Below are positions 26,359 to 35,170 of a stretch of DNA of 64,000 bases, one piece after another. A program made the translations under genes and the position numbers. Numbering within the stretch: position 1 is the first letter of the stretch; every line of letters starts with the position of its first letter. The notes beneath the pieces were generated by a model, which worked only from the letters and a program-made list of their open reading frames with translations, searched no databases and had not been told where the DNA came from. Source of the stretch: PALSA-1006 sp037140475 (lineage in GTDB: Bacteria; Pseudomonadota; Gammaproteobacteria; Burkholderiales; Gallionellaceae); the NCBI GenBank assembly GCA_037140475.1, contig JBAXEJ010000004.1, forward strand, positions 1-64,000, read 5' to 3'.

Positions 26359-27240
26359 TTATCCCTTCAAGATTTTCTGCATGACACGCCCCATCTCTGC
26401 TGGGTTACGTGTGATGTGAATACCGCACTCTTCCATCACCGCCAATTTCTCATTAGCACCACCCTGCCCACCCGAGATGATCGCACCGGCATGACCCATG
26501 CGCTTGCCCTCGGGCGCCGTCACACCGGCGATAAAGCCCACCACGGGTTTTTTCATATGGTCTTTGATCCAACGCGCGCATTCCTCTTCATCGCTACCGC
26601 CGATTTCACCCACCATGATCACCGCATCTGTGTCTGGATCGTCGTTGAATAAACGCATCACGTCGATGTGTTTCATGCCGTTGATTGGATCACCGCCAAT
26701 GCCCACACATGAGGACTGTCCATAACCGAGTGCAGTGAGTTGCCCCACCGCTTCATAAGTGAGCGTACCCGAGCGCGACACCACGCCGATACGCCCTTTT
26801 TTATGGATATGCCCCGGCATGATGCCGATCTTAATTTCATCTGGCGTAATCAGTCCCGGACAGTTTGGACCAATGAGCACTGTTTTTTTACCGATCATCT
26901 TGTAGCGCGTCTTCAGCATGTCATGCACAGGAATGCCTTCCGTGATGCAGATCACCAAATCCAAATCTGCTTCGACTGCCTCATCAATCGCTGCCGCCGC
27001 ACCGGAAGGAGGCACATAGATAACAGAGACGGTTGCGCCCGTTGCCGCTTTGGCATCACGCACGGAGGCATACACCGGGATGCCCTCAAAATCTTCACCC
27101 GCTTTTTTTGGATTCACGCCTGCCACAAAACAGTTCGCACCATTGGCGTATTGCTTGCAATGAAAAGTATGGAACTGGCCGACCTTGCCGGTCATGCCTT
27201 GAGTAATCACCTTGGTATTTTTGTTAATCAGGATGCTCAT
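26359..27240 (-). CDS. sucD: Succinyl-CoA synthetase alpha subunit
   Basis: Alpha subunit (293 residues) of the TCA-cycle enzyme that turns succinyl-CoA, ADP or GDP and phosphate into succinate, CoA and nucleoside triphosphate. The CoA-binding Rossmann part starts ILINKNTKVITQGMTGK. VIGPNCPG-type block reads VLIGPNCPGLI. The active-site phosphohistidine is in GKRMGHAGAI (about residue 245). Its start shares a base with the sucC stop (TAATG). Together with sucC it forms a complete enzyme. Confidence 0.97.
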   Translation of the reverse strand: MSILINKNTKVITQGMTGKVGQFHTFHCKQYANGANCFVAGVNPKKAGEDFEGIPVYASVRDAKAATGATVSVIYVPPSGAAAAIDEAVEADLDLVICITEGIPVHDMLKTRYKMIGKKTVLIGPNCPGLITPDEIKIGIMPGHIHKKGRIGVVSRSGTLTYEAVGQLTALGYGQSSCVGIGGDPINGMKHIDVMRLFNDDPDTDAVIMVGEIGGSDEEECARWIKDHMKKPVVGFIAGVTAPEGKRMGHAGAIISGGQGGANEKLAVMEECGIHITRNPAEMGRVMQKILKG

Positions 27241-28409
27241 TATTTTGCTCCCTTCGCAGCAGCAACTACTTTCTGGGCTGCATCCGCCATATCGCTGCCT
27301 GAAATAATCGGCAAGCCTGATTCAGCCAATATTTTTTTGCCCAGCTCGACGTTGGTGCCTTCCAAGCGCACCACTAATGGCACGTTCAAACTCACCTCGC
27401 GCGCGGCGGCCACTACACCTTCGGCAATCACATCGCACTTCATAATACCGCCGAAGATATTCACTAAGATTGCTTTGAGGTGCGGGTTCTTCAACATCAA
27501 CTTAAAGGCCTCAGTGACTTTTTCTTTATTTGCACCACCCCCCACATCAAGGAAGTTTGCCGGACTACCGCCGTAAAGTTTAATGATGTCCATCGTCGCC
27601 ATCGCCAAACCCGCCCCATTCACCAGACAGCCAATGTCACCATCTAACTGGATATAGCTGAGCTCAAATTTTGAAGCTTCAATTTCCGCTGGATCTTCTT
27701 CATCTAGATCGCGATAGGCCATAATTTCAGGGCGACGGTATAGCGCATTGGAATCAAAATTAAATTTTGCATCCAGTGCAATCACTTTGTTTTCTGCAGT
27801 CAGCACCAGCGGATTAATCTCAGCGAGCATCGCATCTTTTTCTACAAACGCCTGATACAGGCCCTGCAGCACTTTCACCGCCTCGGCATTTGCCGCATCA
27901 GGAATGCCAATCGATCGCGCGGCCTGAGCCGCTTCATCATTGGTCAGCCCAGTAGCGGGATCAATGCGTACCGTTTTGATTTTTTCGGGGGAATGCTTGG
28001 CGACTTCTTCGATCTCAATACCGCCTTCGCTTGATGCCAACAGCGCCACGCGCTGCGAAGCGCGATCTACCACCATGCCCACATAAAACTCTTTAACAAT
28101 TTGCGCGCCTTCTTCAATCAATAAACGACGCACTTTCTGTCCAGCAGCGCCTGTCTGATGCGTGATCAACTGCATACCCAAAATCTGGCTGGCAAATTGA
28201 CGCACCTCATCCAGAGACTTGGCTACCTTCACACCGCCGCCCTTGCCGCGGCCGCCTGCATGAATTTGCGCTTTCACCACCCAAACATTGCCCCCTAATT
28301 TTTGCGCTGCAGCAACGGCCTCAACAACTGAGAAACACGCTTCACCGCGCGGCGTTGGTACACCAAATTCGCGCAGAATCTCTTTGCCCTGATATTCATG
28401 GATTTTCAT
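27240..28409 (-). CDS. sucC: Succinyl-CoA synthetase beta subunit
   Basis: Beta subunit of 389 residues with an ATP-grasp nucleotide-binding domain and the succinate-binding C-terminal domain. It starts MKIHEYQGKEILREFGVPTPRG; further blocks are VVKAQIHAGGRGKGGGVK, INPLVLT, DIGCLVNGAGLAMATMD, GGSPANFLDVGGGA and VNIFGGIMKCDVIAEG. The frame is open to 28475, but the ATG at 28409 follows GAGGG and matches the family start. It begins only 7 bases after rmlD. Confidence 0.97.
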   Translation of the reverse strand: MKIHEYQGKEILREFGVPTPRGEACFSVVEAVAAAQKLGGNVWVVKAQIHAGGRGKGGGVKVAKSLDEVRQFASQILGMQLITHQTGAAGQKVRRLLIEEGAQIVKEFYVGMVVDRASQRVALLASSEGGIEIEEVAKHSPEKIKTVRIDPATGLTNDEAAQAARSIGIPDAANAEAVKVLQGLYQAFVEKDAMLAEINPLVLTAENKVIALDAKFNFDSNALYRRPEIMAYRDLDEEDPAEIEASKFELSYIQLDGDIGCLVNGAGLAMATMDIIKLYGGSPANFLDVGGGANKEKVTEAFKLMLKNPHLKAILVNIFGGIMKCDVIAEGVVAAAREVSLNVPLVVRLEGTNVELGKKILAESGLPIISGSDMADAAQKVVAAAKGAK

Positions 28410-28416
28410 ATCGCCC

Positions 28417-29301
28417 TCATTTCGACTGAAGTTCTTGCATACACAATTGCAAATTGTCTTGCCAGCTTCCCACACTTAAACCAAAATCTCTCATCAATTT
28501 ATCGTTTGACATCACCGAATTCATCGGTCGCGCGGCGGGCGTTGGATAGTCTCGCGAAGGAATAGGAATCAAATTCGGATGCAACTCTGCTAAGCGCAAA
28601 ATCTCCGCCGTAAAACCATGCCACGAAACACTACCCTGCGAAGTCAGATGATACGTACCTGACGCTTGACCTAGCATTCCATTTTTCACATTGAGTGCAT
28701 AGTACTGAGCCAGAATCTGTCCTGTTACCTCTGCCAAGGAGCGACACCACGTTGGCGCCCCTATTTGATCATCCACGACTCTCAGCTCACTACGCTCACG
28801 CGCCAGCCGCAACATGGTCAATAAAAAATTCTTACCGCGTGCGCCATATACCCAGCTGGTACGAAAAATAAAATGATCACACCCGGTCGCTCGAATCGCC
28901 TGCTCACCCGCCAGTTTGGTTTTACCGTAAACACCTAGCGGATTGGTTACATCGTCTTCCACATATGCACCCACCTTGCTGCCATCAAAAACATAGTCAG
29001 TGGAATAGTGCACCAACAGTGCATTGAGCTTTTTAGCTTCCTCCGCCAATACACCTGGTGCGATCCCGTTAACTGCCATCGCTAGATCAGGCTCAGATTC
29101 CGCTTTATCCACTGCCGTGTAAGCGGCCGGATTCACGATGATGACGGGCTTGATCTCTTGTACTTTGCGACGAATCCCCTCTGCATCCGCCAGATTCAAT
29201 TCGCTGGAATCAAGTGCAATCACCTGCCCTAAGGAGGCAAGCGTGCGCTGTAGCTCCCAGCCGACTTGGCCATTTTTTCCCGTGAGTAATATCTTTCTCA
29301 C
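28417..29301 (-). CDS. rmlD: dTDP-4-dehydrorhamnose reductase
   Basis: Last enzyme of dTDP-L-rhamnose synthesis, a short-chain reductase of about 294 residues. ILLTGKNGQVGWEL is the NAD(P)-binding start, VNPAAYTAVDKAE and HYSTDYVFDG follow, and VYGKTKLAGE holds the YxxxK catalytic pair. The C-terminal part has VDDQIGAPTW. The start is a GTG at 29301 inside the end of rmlC (GTGA overlap) with GAGG upstream. Product rhamnose would go to lipopolysaccharide or exopolysaccharide. Confidence 0.95.
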   Translation of the reverse strand: MRKILLTGKNGQVGWELQRTLASLGQVIALDSSELNLADAEGIRRKVQEIKPVIIVNPAAYTAVDKAESEPDLAMAVNGIAPGVLAEEAKKLNALLVHYSTDYVFDGSKVGAYVEDDVTNPLGVYGKTKLAGEQAIRATGCDHFIFRTSWVYGARGKNFLLTMLRLARERSELRVVDDQIGAPTWCRSLAEVTGQILAQYYALNVKNGMLGQASGTYHLTSQGSVSWHGFTAEILRLAELHPNLIPIPSRDYPTPAARPMNSVMSNDKLMRDFGLSVGSWQDNLQLCMQELQSK

Positions 29302-29846
29302 GCAAAAACCTCGGCACGGCAAAACGGTGTGCCTGCTTTGTCTTTACCGGAGAGCAAAGGCTCTGCACCATTGAGCTGCCAATCAACCGCCAACTCGGCA
29401 TCGTTCCACAAAATTGAGCGCTCAAATTCAGGTGCGTAATAATCCGTTGTCTTGTAGAGAAACTCGGCTGTCTCGCTCAACACCACAAAGCCATGCGCGA
29501 AGCCCGGTGGAATCCACAACATGCGTTTATTTTCAGCAGACAACGAGAGGCCAACAGACTTACCAAAGGTCGGTGAGCTTTTGCGAATATCCACTGCCAC
29601 ATCCCACACCTCACCCGCCACCGCACGCACTAGCTTTCCTTGTGCTTGTTGGATTTGGTAGTGAAGTCCACGCAGTACATGACGCGCCGACTTAGAGTGA
29701 TTGTCCTGTACGAATTCGGCTTGGATGCCTGTGCTCTGAGCAAACTGGCGTTTGTTAAAACTCTCGTAAAAAAAGCCTCGATCATCACCGAACACTTTTG
29801 GCTCAATGATCAGCACATCAGGAATTGAAGTAGGAATGACTTTCAT
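29298..29846 (-). CDS. rmlC: dTDP-4-dehydrorhamnose 3,5-epimerase
   Basis: Cupin-fold epimerase of 182 residues. It carries the pattern IIEPKVFGDDRGFFYES, FVQDNHSKS, HVLRGLHYQ with the active-site His and WIPPGFAHGFVVLS, and YYAPEFERSILWND near the end. It acts between RmlB and RmlD in the pathway. The start overlaps the rmlA stop (TGATG) and its stop overlaps the rmlD start, so translation is coupled on both sides. Confidence 0.96.
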   Translation of the reverse strand: MKVIPTSIPDVLIIEPKVFGDDRGFFYESFNKRQFAQSTGIQAEFVQDNHSKSARHVLRGLHYQIQQAQGKLVRAVAGEVWDVAVDIRKSSPTFGKSVGLSLSAENKRMLWIPPGFAHGFVVLSETAEFLYKTTDYYAPEFERSILWNDAELAVDWQLNGAEPLLSGKDKAGTPFCRAEVFA

Positions 29847-30721
29847 CAGAATGCCTTGTCAGAAAGAAGGCTTAACAAATAACGGCCATAAGCATTTTTC
29901 GCCAGTGGCTGCGCAAGCTTTTCTACTTGCTCCGCTGTGATGTAACCCTTACGAAAGGCGATCTCTTCAGGACAGGCAATCTTGAGCCCTTGGCGTTTTT
30001 CTAAGGTCTGCACAAAAGAACCGGCTTCTAGCAAAGATTCATGCGTGCCGGTATCTAACCATGCGTAGCCGCGGCCCATCACCTGCACATCCAAATCGCC
30101 ACGTTCCAAATAAATTTGGTTCACCGTCGTGATCTCCAATTCACCGCGTGCCGAAGGTTTGATGGTTTTAGCGATTTGCACTACATCGTTATCGTAGAAA
30201 TACAGACCGGTCACGGCATAGTTCGATTTTGGCTTGAGTGGTTTTTCTTCAATACTCAGCGCGCGCCCATTGGCATCAAAGTCCACTACGCCGTAACGCT
30301 CAGGATCTTGCACGTGATAGGCAAACACTGTGCCGCCTTTTTGTTTAGTCGATGCCGCATTCAATAAACGGTCAAAACCATGCCCGTAAAAAATGTTGTC
30401 CCCCAGCACTAAGGAGCAGCCATCATTGCCAATGAACGACTCACCGATGATGAAGGCTTGTGCCAAGCCATCAGGTGAAGATTGTACTGCATAGGAGAAA
30501 TTCATGCCCCATTGACTACCATCACCCAGCAATTGCTTAAACAATGGCGTGTCTTGCGGCGTGGAGATAATCAGCACATCGCGAATACCGCTCAACATCA
30601 GCGTTGTCAGCGGGTGATACACCATCGGCTTGTCATACACCGGCAAGAGTTGCTTGGAGATGGCTTGAGTAACAGGATATAAACGTGTGCCGGAACCGCC
30701 AGCGAGGATGATGCCTTTCAT
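29846..30721 (-). CDS. rmlA: Glucose-1-phosphate thymidylyltransferase
   Basis: Nucleotidyltransferase of 291 residues that joins dTTP and glucose-1-phosphate, the first step toward dTDP-rhamnose. The family start GIILAGGSGTRLYPVTQAISKQLLPVYDKPM is complete, with SPDGLAQAFIIGE, LVLGDNIFYGHG and WLDTGTHESLLEA. It is separated from rmlB by a 166-base stretch with hairpins, unlike its tight coupling to rmlC. Confidence 0.96.
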   Translation of the reverse strand: MKGIILAGGSGTRLYPVTQAISKQLLPVYDKPMVYHPLTTLMLSGIRDVLIISTPQDTPLFKQLLGDGSQWGMNFSYAVQSSPDGLAQAFIIGESFIGNDGCSLVLGDNIFYGHGFDRLLNAASTKQKGGTVFAYHVQDPERYGVVDFDANGRALSIEEKPLKPKSNYAVTGLYFYDNDVVQIAKTIKPSARGELEITTVNQIYLERGDLDVQVMGRGYAWLDTGTHESLLEAGSFVQTLEKRQGLKIACPEEIAFRKGYITAEQVEKLAQPLAKNAYGRYLLSLLSDKAF

Positions 30722-30887
30722 GATGCCACCTCTTTATCTTTCTCATTAAACCTACCTGCCCGGTGTCGGTGGCTGGCCGCACTCGCGGACGCGCACATCC
30801 CCGCTTTGCGGGGCCCCTGCTTGCTGCTGGCTTCGGCATAACCTAAAGGTAAGCCTACGCCGCAACAAGACGCTACGCGTCGTGTTG
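30722..30887 (-). repeat. GC-rich palindrome-containing element inside the rml operon
   Basis: The 166 bases between rmlB and rmlA are more GC-rich than their surroundings and hold two hairpins. CCCCGC-TTT-GCGGGG lies at 30799-30813. A longer imperfect one at 30862-30888 pairs GCAACA and GACGC with their partners and touches the rmlB stop codon. Every other junction in this operon is 0-10 bases, so this looks like an inserted intergenic repeat, though no second copy was found in the window. An open frame crosses it on the minus strand (30718-30927) without any recognisable domain. Confidence 0.4.
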
Positions 30888-31955
30888 TCATGTTGCCCCT
30901 CTTTTCGCGTAGTTTTGGCTTACCCACTTTTGATATTCACCACTGGTCACCCCGCGCACCCAGTCAGAGTTGGACAGATACCACTCCACGGTTTTGCGCA
31001 GACCAGTTTCAAATGTTTCTTGCGGCTTCCAGCCTAAGTCATTAGCAATTTTCGTGGCATCAATCGCATAACGACGGTCATGTCCGGGACGATCTTGTAC
31101 GTAGGTGATTAGCTTGGCGTGTGGTGCGTTATGCGGCAGCTTTTCATCGAGAATCGTGCAGATAGCTTGCACCACTTCGAGGTTGGTCTTTTCGTTCCAA
31201 CCACCGATGTTGTAGGTCTCACCTAATTTACCTTTTTCCAGCACGAGGCGCAGGGCACGTGCATGATCATCTACATATAGCCAATCGCGAATATTGTCGC
31301 CCTTGCCGTAGATCGGTAGCGGCTTGCCATTCACTGCGTTCAAGATCACCAGCGGGATCAGCTTTTCAGGGAAGTGATAGGGGCCGTAATTATTCGAGCA
31401 GTTGGTGGTCACCACCGGAAAACCGTAAGTGTGATGCCATGCACGCACCAAGTGATCACTGGACGCCTTGCTCGCAGAGTAAGGTGAGTTTGGCTCATAA
31501 GCGGTGTCTTCGGTAAAGAAGCCAGAATCATCCAAACTGCCGTACACCTCATCCGTAGAAATGTGATGAAATCGAAAAGTTGCCTTACGTGTCGAATCCA
31601 ATTCGCTCCAATAGCTACGCGCGGCTTCAAGTAAGGTGTAGGTGCCGACAATATTGGTTTGGATGAATGCCGCAGGGCCCGTGATCGAACGATCAACATG
31701 CGACTCAGCAGCCAAATGCATTACCGCATCCGGTTGATGTTCGCGAAATACACGCGCTACTTCTGCGGCATCGCAAATATCAACCTGTTCAAACTTGTAG
31801 CGCGGGTTATCAGAAATCGAGGCTAGCGATTGCAGGTTGCCAGCATAGGTCAGCTTATCGACATTGACGACTTTATCTTGTGTCTCGTCGATGAACTGTC
31901 GTGCCACAGCCGAACCAATAAATCCTGCTGCACCGGTGATGAGTATGGTTTTCAT
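30888..31955 (-). CDS. rmlB: dTDP-glucose 4,6-dehydratase
   Basis: Second enzyme of dTDP-rhamnose synthesis, 355 residues, of the extended short-chain dehydrogenase type. It has ILITGAAGFIGSAVARQFI (NAD binding), HLAAESHVDRSI, the substrate/catalytic block HISTDEVYGSL, and YSASKASSDHLVRA with the YxxxK pair. NCSNNYGPYHFPEKLIPL is a further family block. It follows trpD by 5 bases, which places the whole rml set in the trp transcript. Confidence 0.97.
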   Translation of the reverse strand: MKTILITGAAGFIGSAVARQFIDETQDKVVNVDKLTYAGNLQSLASISDNPRYKFEQVDICDAAEVARVFREHQPDAVMHLAAESHVDRSITGPAAFIQTNIVGTYTLLEAARSYWSELDSTRKATFRFHHISTDEVYGSLDDSGFFTEDTAYEPNSPYSASKASSDHLVRAWHHTYGFPVVTTNCSNNYGPYHFPEKLIPLVILNAVNGKPLPIYGKGDNIRDWLYVDDHARALRLVLEKGKLGETYNIGGWNEKTNLEVVQAICTILDEKLPHNAPHAKLITYVQDRPGHDRRYAIDATKIANDLGWKPQETFETGLRKTVEWYLSNSDWVRGVTSGEYQKWVSQNYAKRGAT

Positions 31956-31960
31956 AAGCC

Positions 31961-32986
31961 CTACTTTTCTAAGTTACTAAACTTCACTAACTGCGCCAAT
32001 TTTTCTTTGGCTGCACCACTGCCAATCACTTCACTTGCTTTGCTCACACCGTGACCTAAAGATTCAACCAAACCCGCAGTGTAGATTGCCGCACCTGCAT
32101 TGAGCAATACAATGTCACGCGCCACACCTGATTGATTATCCAACACACTCAGCAGCATCGCTTTTGCCTCTGCCGCATCGCTCACTTTGATGGCATCCAG
32201 TGGTGCAGACTTCAAACCAAACAGTTCCGGCGTGATGGTGTATTCGTTCACTTGACCGTCTTTCAATTCCGCAACGTTGGTCGATCCACTGATCGTAATT
32301 TCGTCCAAGCCATCACTGCCGTTAACTACTAGCACATGGCGACTTCCCAAGCGCTGCAACACGCGCGCTTGAATACCCACCAAATCAGGATGGAACACGC
32401 CCATCACTTGATTATCCGCACCAGCCGGATTGGTCAGAGGCCCCAGCACGTTGAACATGGTGCGCACTCCCAATTCCTTGCGTACCGGCGCAGCATATTT
32501 CATCGCACCATGAAAGTTTGGCGCAAACATAAAACCAATACCGATCTGATCAATGCTCTGCCCCACCTGCTCCGGCGTCAAATTAAGATTCACGCCCAAG
32601 GCCTCCAGCACATCGGCTGAACCGCAAGTAGAAGAGACAGATCGGCCACCATGCTTGGCAACGTGTGCGCCCGCAGCCGCAGCCACAAATGCACTGGTCG
32701 TCGAGATATTGAAAGTGTGCGCCGCATCGCCCCCTGTACCGCAGGTATCCACCAGATACTCACGCTGGGTGACCGGCACTTTGGTAGCGAATTCGCGCAT
32801 CACAAACGCCGCCGCAGAAATCTCGCCAATGGTTTCTTTCTTCACACGCAAGCCAACCAGAATGGCGGCAATCATCGTCGGCGAAACCTCACCGCTCATG
32901 ATTTGCCGCATCAACGACAACATCTCATCGTAAAAAATCTCGCGCTGCTCGATCAGGCGAACCAGGGCTTGTTGTGGCGTAATCAT
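31961..32986 (-). CDS. trpD: Anthranilate phosphoribosyltransferase
   Basis: Second enzyme of tryptophan synthesis, joining anthranilate and PRPP, 341 residues. The signature VDTCGTGGDAAHTFNISTT (PRPP loop), KHGGRSVSSTCGSADVLEALG and FAPNFHGAMKYAAPVRKELGVRT are all present. Its start overlaps the trpG end by 4 bases. In many proteobacteria trpC follows trpD directly; here rmlB follows, so trpC must lie elsewhere. Confidence 0.97.
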   Translation of the reverse strand: MITPQQALVRLIEQREIFYDEMLSLMRQIMSGEVSPTMIAAILVGLRVKKETIGEISAAAFVMREFATKVPVTQREYLVDTCGTGGDAAHTFNISTTSAFVAAAAGAHVAKHGGRSVSSTCGSADVLEALGVNLNLTPEQVGQSIDQIGIGFMFAPNFHGAMKYAAPVRKELGVRTMFNVLGPLTNPAGADNQVMGVFHPDLVGIQARVLQRLGSRHVLVVNGSDGLDEITISGSTNVAELKDGQVNEYTITPELFGLKSAPLDAIKVSDAAEAKAMLLSVLDNQSGVARDIVLLNAGAAIYTAGLVESLGHGVSKASEVIGSGAAKEKLAQLVKFSNLEK

Positions 32987-33552
32987 GGTTTACCCTCCAA
33001 GAAATTCTTCAGCATGTCGTGGCCGTGTTCCGTCAAAATCGACTCTGGATGAAATTGCACACCATGCACCGCCAGCGTCTTATGCCGCACCCCCATGATC
33101 TCACCATCATCCGTCCACGCCGTCACTTCTAGGCAATCCGGCATGGAAGTGCGTTCGATTACCAGCGAGTGGTAACGCGTTGCCGTAAAGCGATTAGGCA
33201 GTCCTGTGAACACGCTGTTGCTGTTGTGATTGATCAGCGAAGTTTTGCCGTGCATCACTGTCTTGGCATGAATAATTTTGCCGCCGAATGCTTGGCCGAT
33301 ACTTTGGTGCCCGAGGCACACGCCAAGCAAGGGAATTTTTCCTGCGAAATGATTGATCGCTGCTACCGAAATACCTGCCTCATTCGGCGTACACGGGCCA
33401 GGCGAAATCACAATGTGTTGCGGCTTTAATTTTTCAATTTGTTCTACGCTAATTTCATCATTTCGGTGCACAATCACCTCGGCACCCAGCTCAGCGAAAT
33501 ACTGCACTAGGTTATAGGTGAAGGAGTCGTAGTTATCGATCATTAGTAACAT
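32983..33552 (-). CDS. trpG: Anthranilate synthase glutamine amidotransferase component
   Basis: Class I glutamine amidotransferase of 189 residues that supplies ammonia to TrpE. LLMIDNYDSFTYNLVQYF opens the protein, SPGPCTPNEAG follows, and the catalytic Cys is in LGVCLGHQSIGQAFGG (about residue 79). The His-Glu pair is in VQFHPESILTEHG. Paralogous PabA has the same fold and one TrpG may serve both, but the setting between trpE and trpD supports TrpG. Confidence 0.95.
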   Translation of the reverse strand: MLLMIDNYDSFTYNLVQYFAELGAEVIVHRNDEISVEQIEKLKPQHIVISPGPCTPNEAGISVAAINHFAGKIPLLGVCLGHQSIGQAFGGKIIHAKTVMHGKTSLINHNSNSVFTGLPNRFTATRYHSLVIERTSMPDCLEVTAWTDDGEIMGVRHKTLAVHGVQFHPESILTEHGHDMLKNFLEGKP

Positions 33553-33564
33553 ATTCGCATCTCC

Positions 33565-35052
33565 TTAGCGATGCACTTTGGCGTCAAGTCCATCCAACAC
33601 CATCTCTGCCGCGCGTAACACCGCACGCGCTTTGTTTTGCGTTTCCATCCATTCACTTTCAGGCACCGAGTCTGCCACGATGCCAGCACCCGCTTGCACA
33701 TAAAGCGTTTGGTTTTTTACGACGGCCGTACGTAGCGCAATCGCCACATCCATATCGCCATTAAAACCAAGATAGCCTACCGCGCCCGCATAGATGCCAC
33801 GTTTGCTTGGCTCCAGTTCGTCGATGATTTCCATCGCGCGCACTTTCGCTGCACCGCTCACCGTACCCGCTGGAAATGTTGCCTTCAGCACATCCATCGC
33901 CCCCAAACCTTGCTTCAGCCTTGCTTCCACATTAGAAACAATATGCATCACATGCGAATAGCGCTCAATCACCATTTTGTCTGTAAGTTTCACTGTGCCA
34001 TTTTGTGCGACACGGCCAATGTCATTACGGCCTAAATCTATCAGCATCAAATGCTCAGCCAATTCTTTCGGGTCAGCCAATAGCTCTTCTGCCAGAGCCA
34101 CATCTTCTTGCTGCGTTTTTCCGCGCGGACGCGTACCTGCAATTGGTCGCACCGTCACCGTTTCGTTTTCCAAGCGCGCCAAGATTTCTGGCGAAGAACC
34201 CACTACATGATGATCGCCCATGTCGTAGTAGAACATGTAAGGCGATGGATTGATGCTACGCAAGGCTCGGTAAAGTGATAGCGGTGAAGCCGCGAACGGT
34301 TGCACCATGCGCTGCGCCAACACCACTTGCATGATGTCGCCATCAAAAATGTAACGCTTGGCTTTTTCGACGGCCTGCTTAAATGCTACTTCGCCAAATT
34401 CCGATTTCGCTTCAACACGTACAGAGGAGGGGACTTCTGGAATTTTAACGGGCTGACGCAAGCTACGCTGCAACTGATCCAAACGCTGAAGCGCTTTTTG
34501 ATACGCATCACTCAGCGCTGGATCGGCATACACAATGAAAGTCAGCTTGCCGGAGAGGTTGTCGATCACTGCAAGTTGCTCAGTTAGCATCAGCAAAATA
34601 TCGGGTGTGCCAATGACATCTTTTTTAACTGTCTTTGCCAGACGCGGCTCGATGTAGCGCACCGTGTCGTAACCGAAATATCCTGCTAAACCACCAGTAA
34701 AACGTGGCAAGCCAGACAGCGGCGCCACTTTGAATTGAGATTGATACTTCTCAATATAGTCAAGTGGTTGCAAAACATCTTCAACCACCTCTTTGTCGTC
34801 AGTCGTCAAGGTTACTTGATTGCCGCGCACGCTAATCCGCGTAGTGGCGGGTAAACCGATAAACGAGTAGCGACCGAAACGCTCGCCTCCCTGTACCGAC
34901 TCCAGCAAATAGGAAAACGGTTGATTGGCTAATTTGAGGTAAAGAGATAGAGGCGTATCGAGATCGGCAAAAGTTTCGACAACCAGCGGAATTCGGTTAT
35001 AGCCCTGCTGAGCCAAGGCTTGAAATTCTTGTTCGGTGATGGGGTGCAACAT
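33565..35052 (-). CDS. trpE: Anthranilate synthase component I
   Basis: Chorismate-converting subunit of anthranilate synthase, 495 residues. The N-terminal part includes PFSYLLESVQGGERFGRYSFIG, whose LLES element is the usual tryptophan feedback site. The chorismate-binding domain has QVVLAQRM, SPEILARLENETVTVRPIAGTRPRGKT, LAEHLMLIDLGRNDIGRVA and FPAGTVSGAAKVRAMEII. A strong ribosome site (TAGGAGG) precedes the ATG. It is the first trp gene, about 120 bases after gph, with a palindromic repeat in that gap. No tryptophan-rich leader peptide was seen. Confidence 0.97.
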   Translation of the reverse strand: MLHPITEQEFQALAQQGYNRIPLVVETFADLDTPLSLYLKLANQPFSYLLESVQGGERFGRYSFIGLPATTRISVRGNQVTLTTDDKEVVEDVLQPLDYIEKYQSQFKVAPLSGLPRFTGGLAGYFGYDTVRYIEPRLAKTVKKDVIGTPDILLMLTEQLAVIDNLSGKLTFIVYADPALSDAYQKALQRLDQLQRSLRQPVKIPEVPSSVRVEAKSEFGEVAFKQAVEKAKRYIFDGDIMQVVLAQRMVQPFAASPLSLYRALRSINPSPYMFYYDMGDHHVVGSSPEILARLENETVTVRPIAGTRPRGKTQQEDVALAEELLADPKELAEHLMLIDLGRNDIGRVAQNGTVKLTDKMVIERYSHVMHIVSNVEARLKQGLGAMDVLKATFPAGTVSGAAKVRAMEIIDELEPSKRGIYAGAVGYLGFNGDMDVAIALRTAVVKNQTLYVQAGAGIVADSVPESEWMETQNKARAVLRAAEMVLDGLDAKVHR

Positions 35053-35072
35053 AAAAACCTCCTAGGTGTTGT

Positions 35073-35126
35073 GTAGGTCGGGTTTTAACCCGACGAATGT
35101 TTATGTCGGGTTAAAACCCGACCTAC
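35073..35126. repeat. REP-like palindromic element between gph and trpE
   Basis: Two perfect complementary 22-base arms at 35073-35094 and 35105-35126 enclose a 10-base spacer. Each arm begins or ends with GTAGGTCGGG or its complement and is itself nearly palindromic around TTTTAA (GTCGGGTT with AACCCGAC). The arrangement is that of a REP/BIME-type repeat and could also act as a transcript-stabilising or terminating hairpin ahead of trpE. No second copy was noticed in this window. Confidence 0.75.
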
Positions 35127-35170
35127 GTTTCAGCACCATCGCCAACAAAGAAGGTTTTCAGAATTCATTT

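Noticed and set aside
26740..27576. A 278-codon open frame on the plus strand across sucD and sucC
   Set aside because: It is antisense to two highly conserved genes, has His/Arg-rich text without any domain, and is explained by the codon bias of the genes below.
30718..30927. A 69-codon open frame across the rmlB-rmlA gap
   Set aside because: It overlaps the end of rmlB and a hairpin-rich stretch and reads as low-complexity Ala/Ser/Arg. It is treated as part of a possible repeat, not as a gene.
35053..35170. A tryptophan attenuator before trpE
   Set aside because: No short frame with Trp codons was found; the gap holds a palindromic repeat and a strong ribosome site for trpE.
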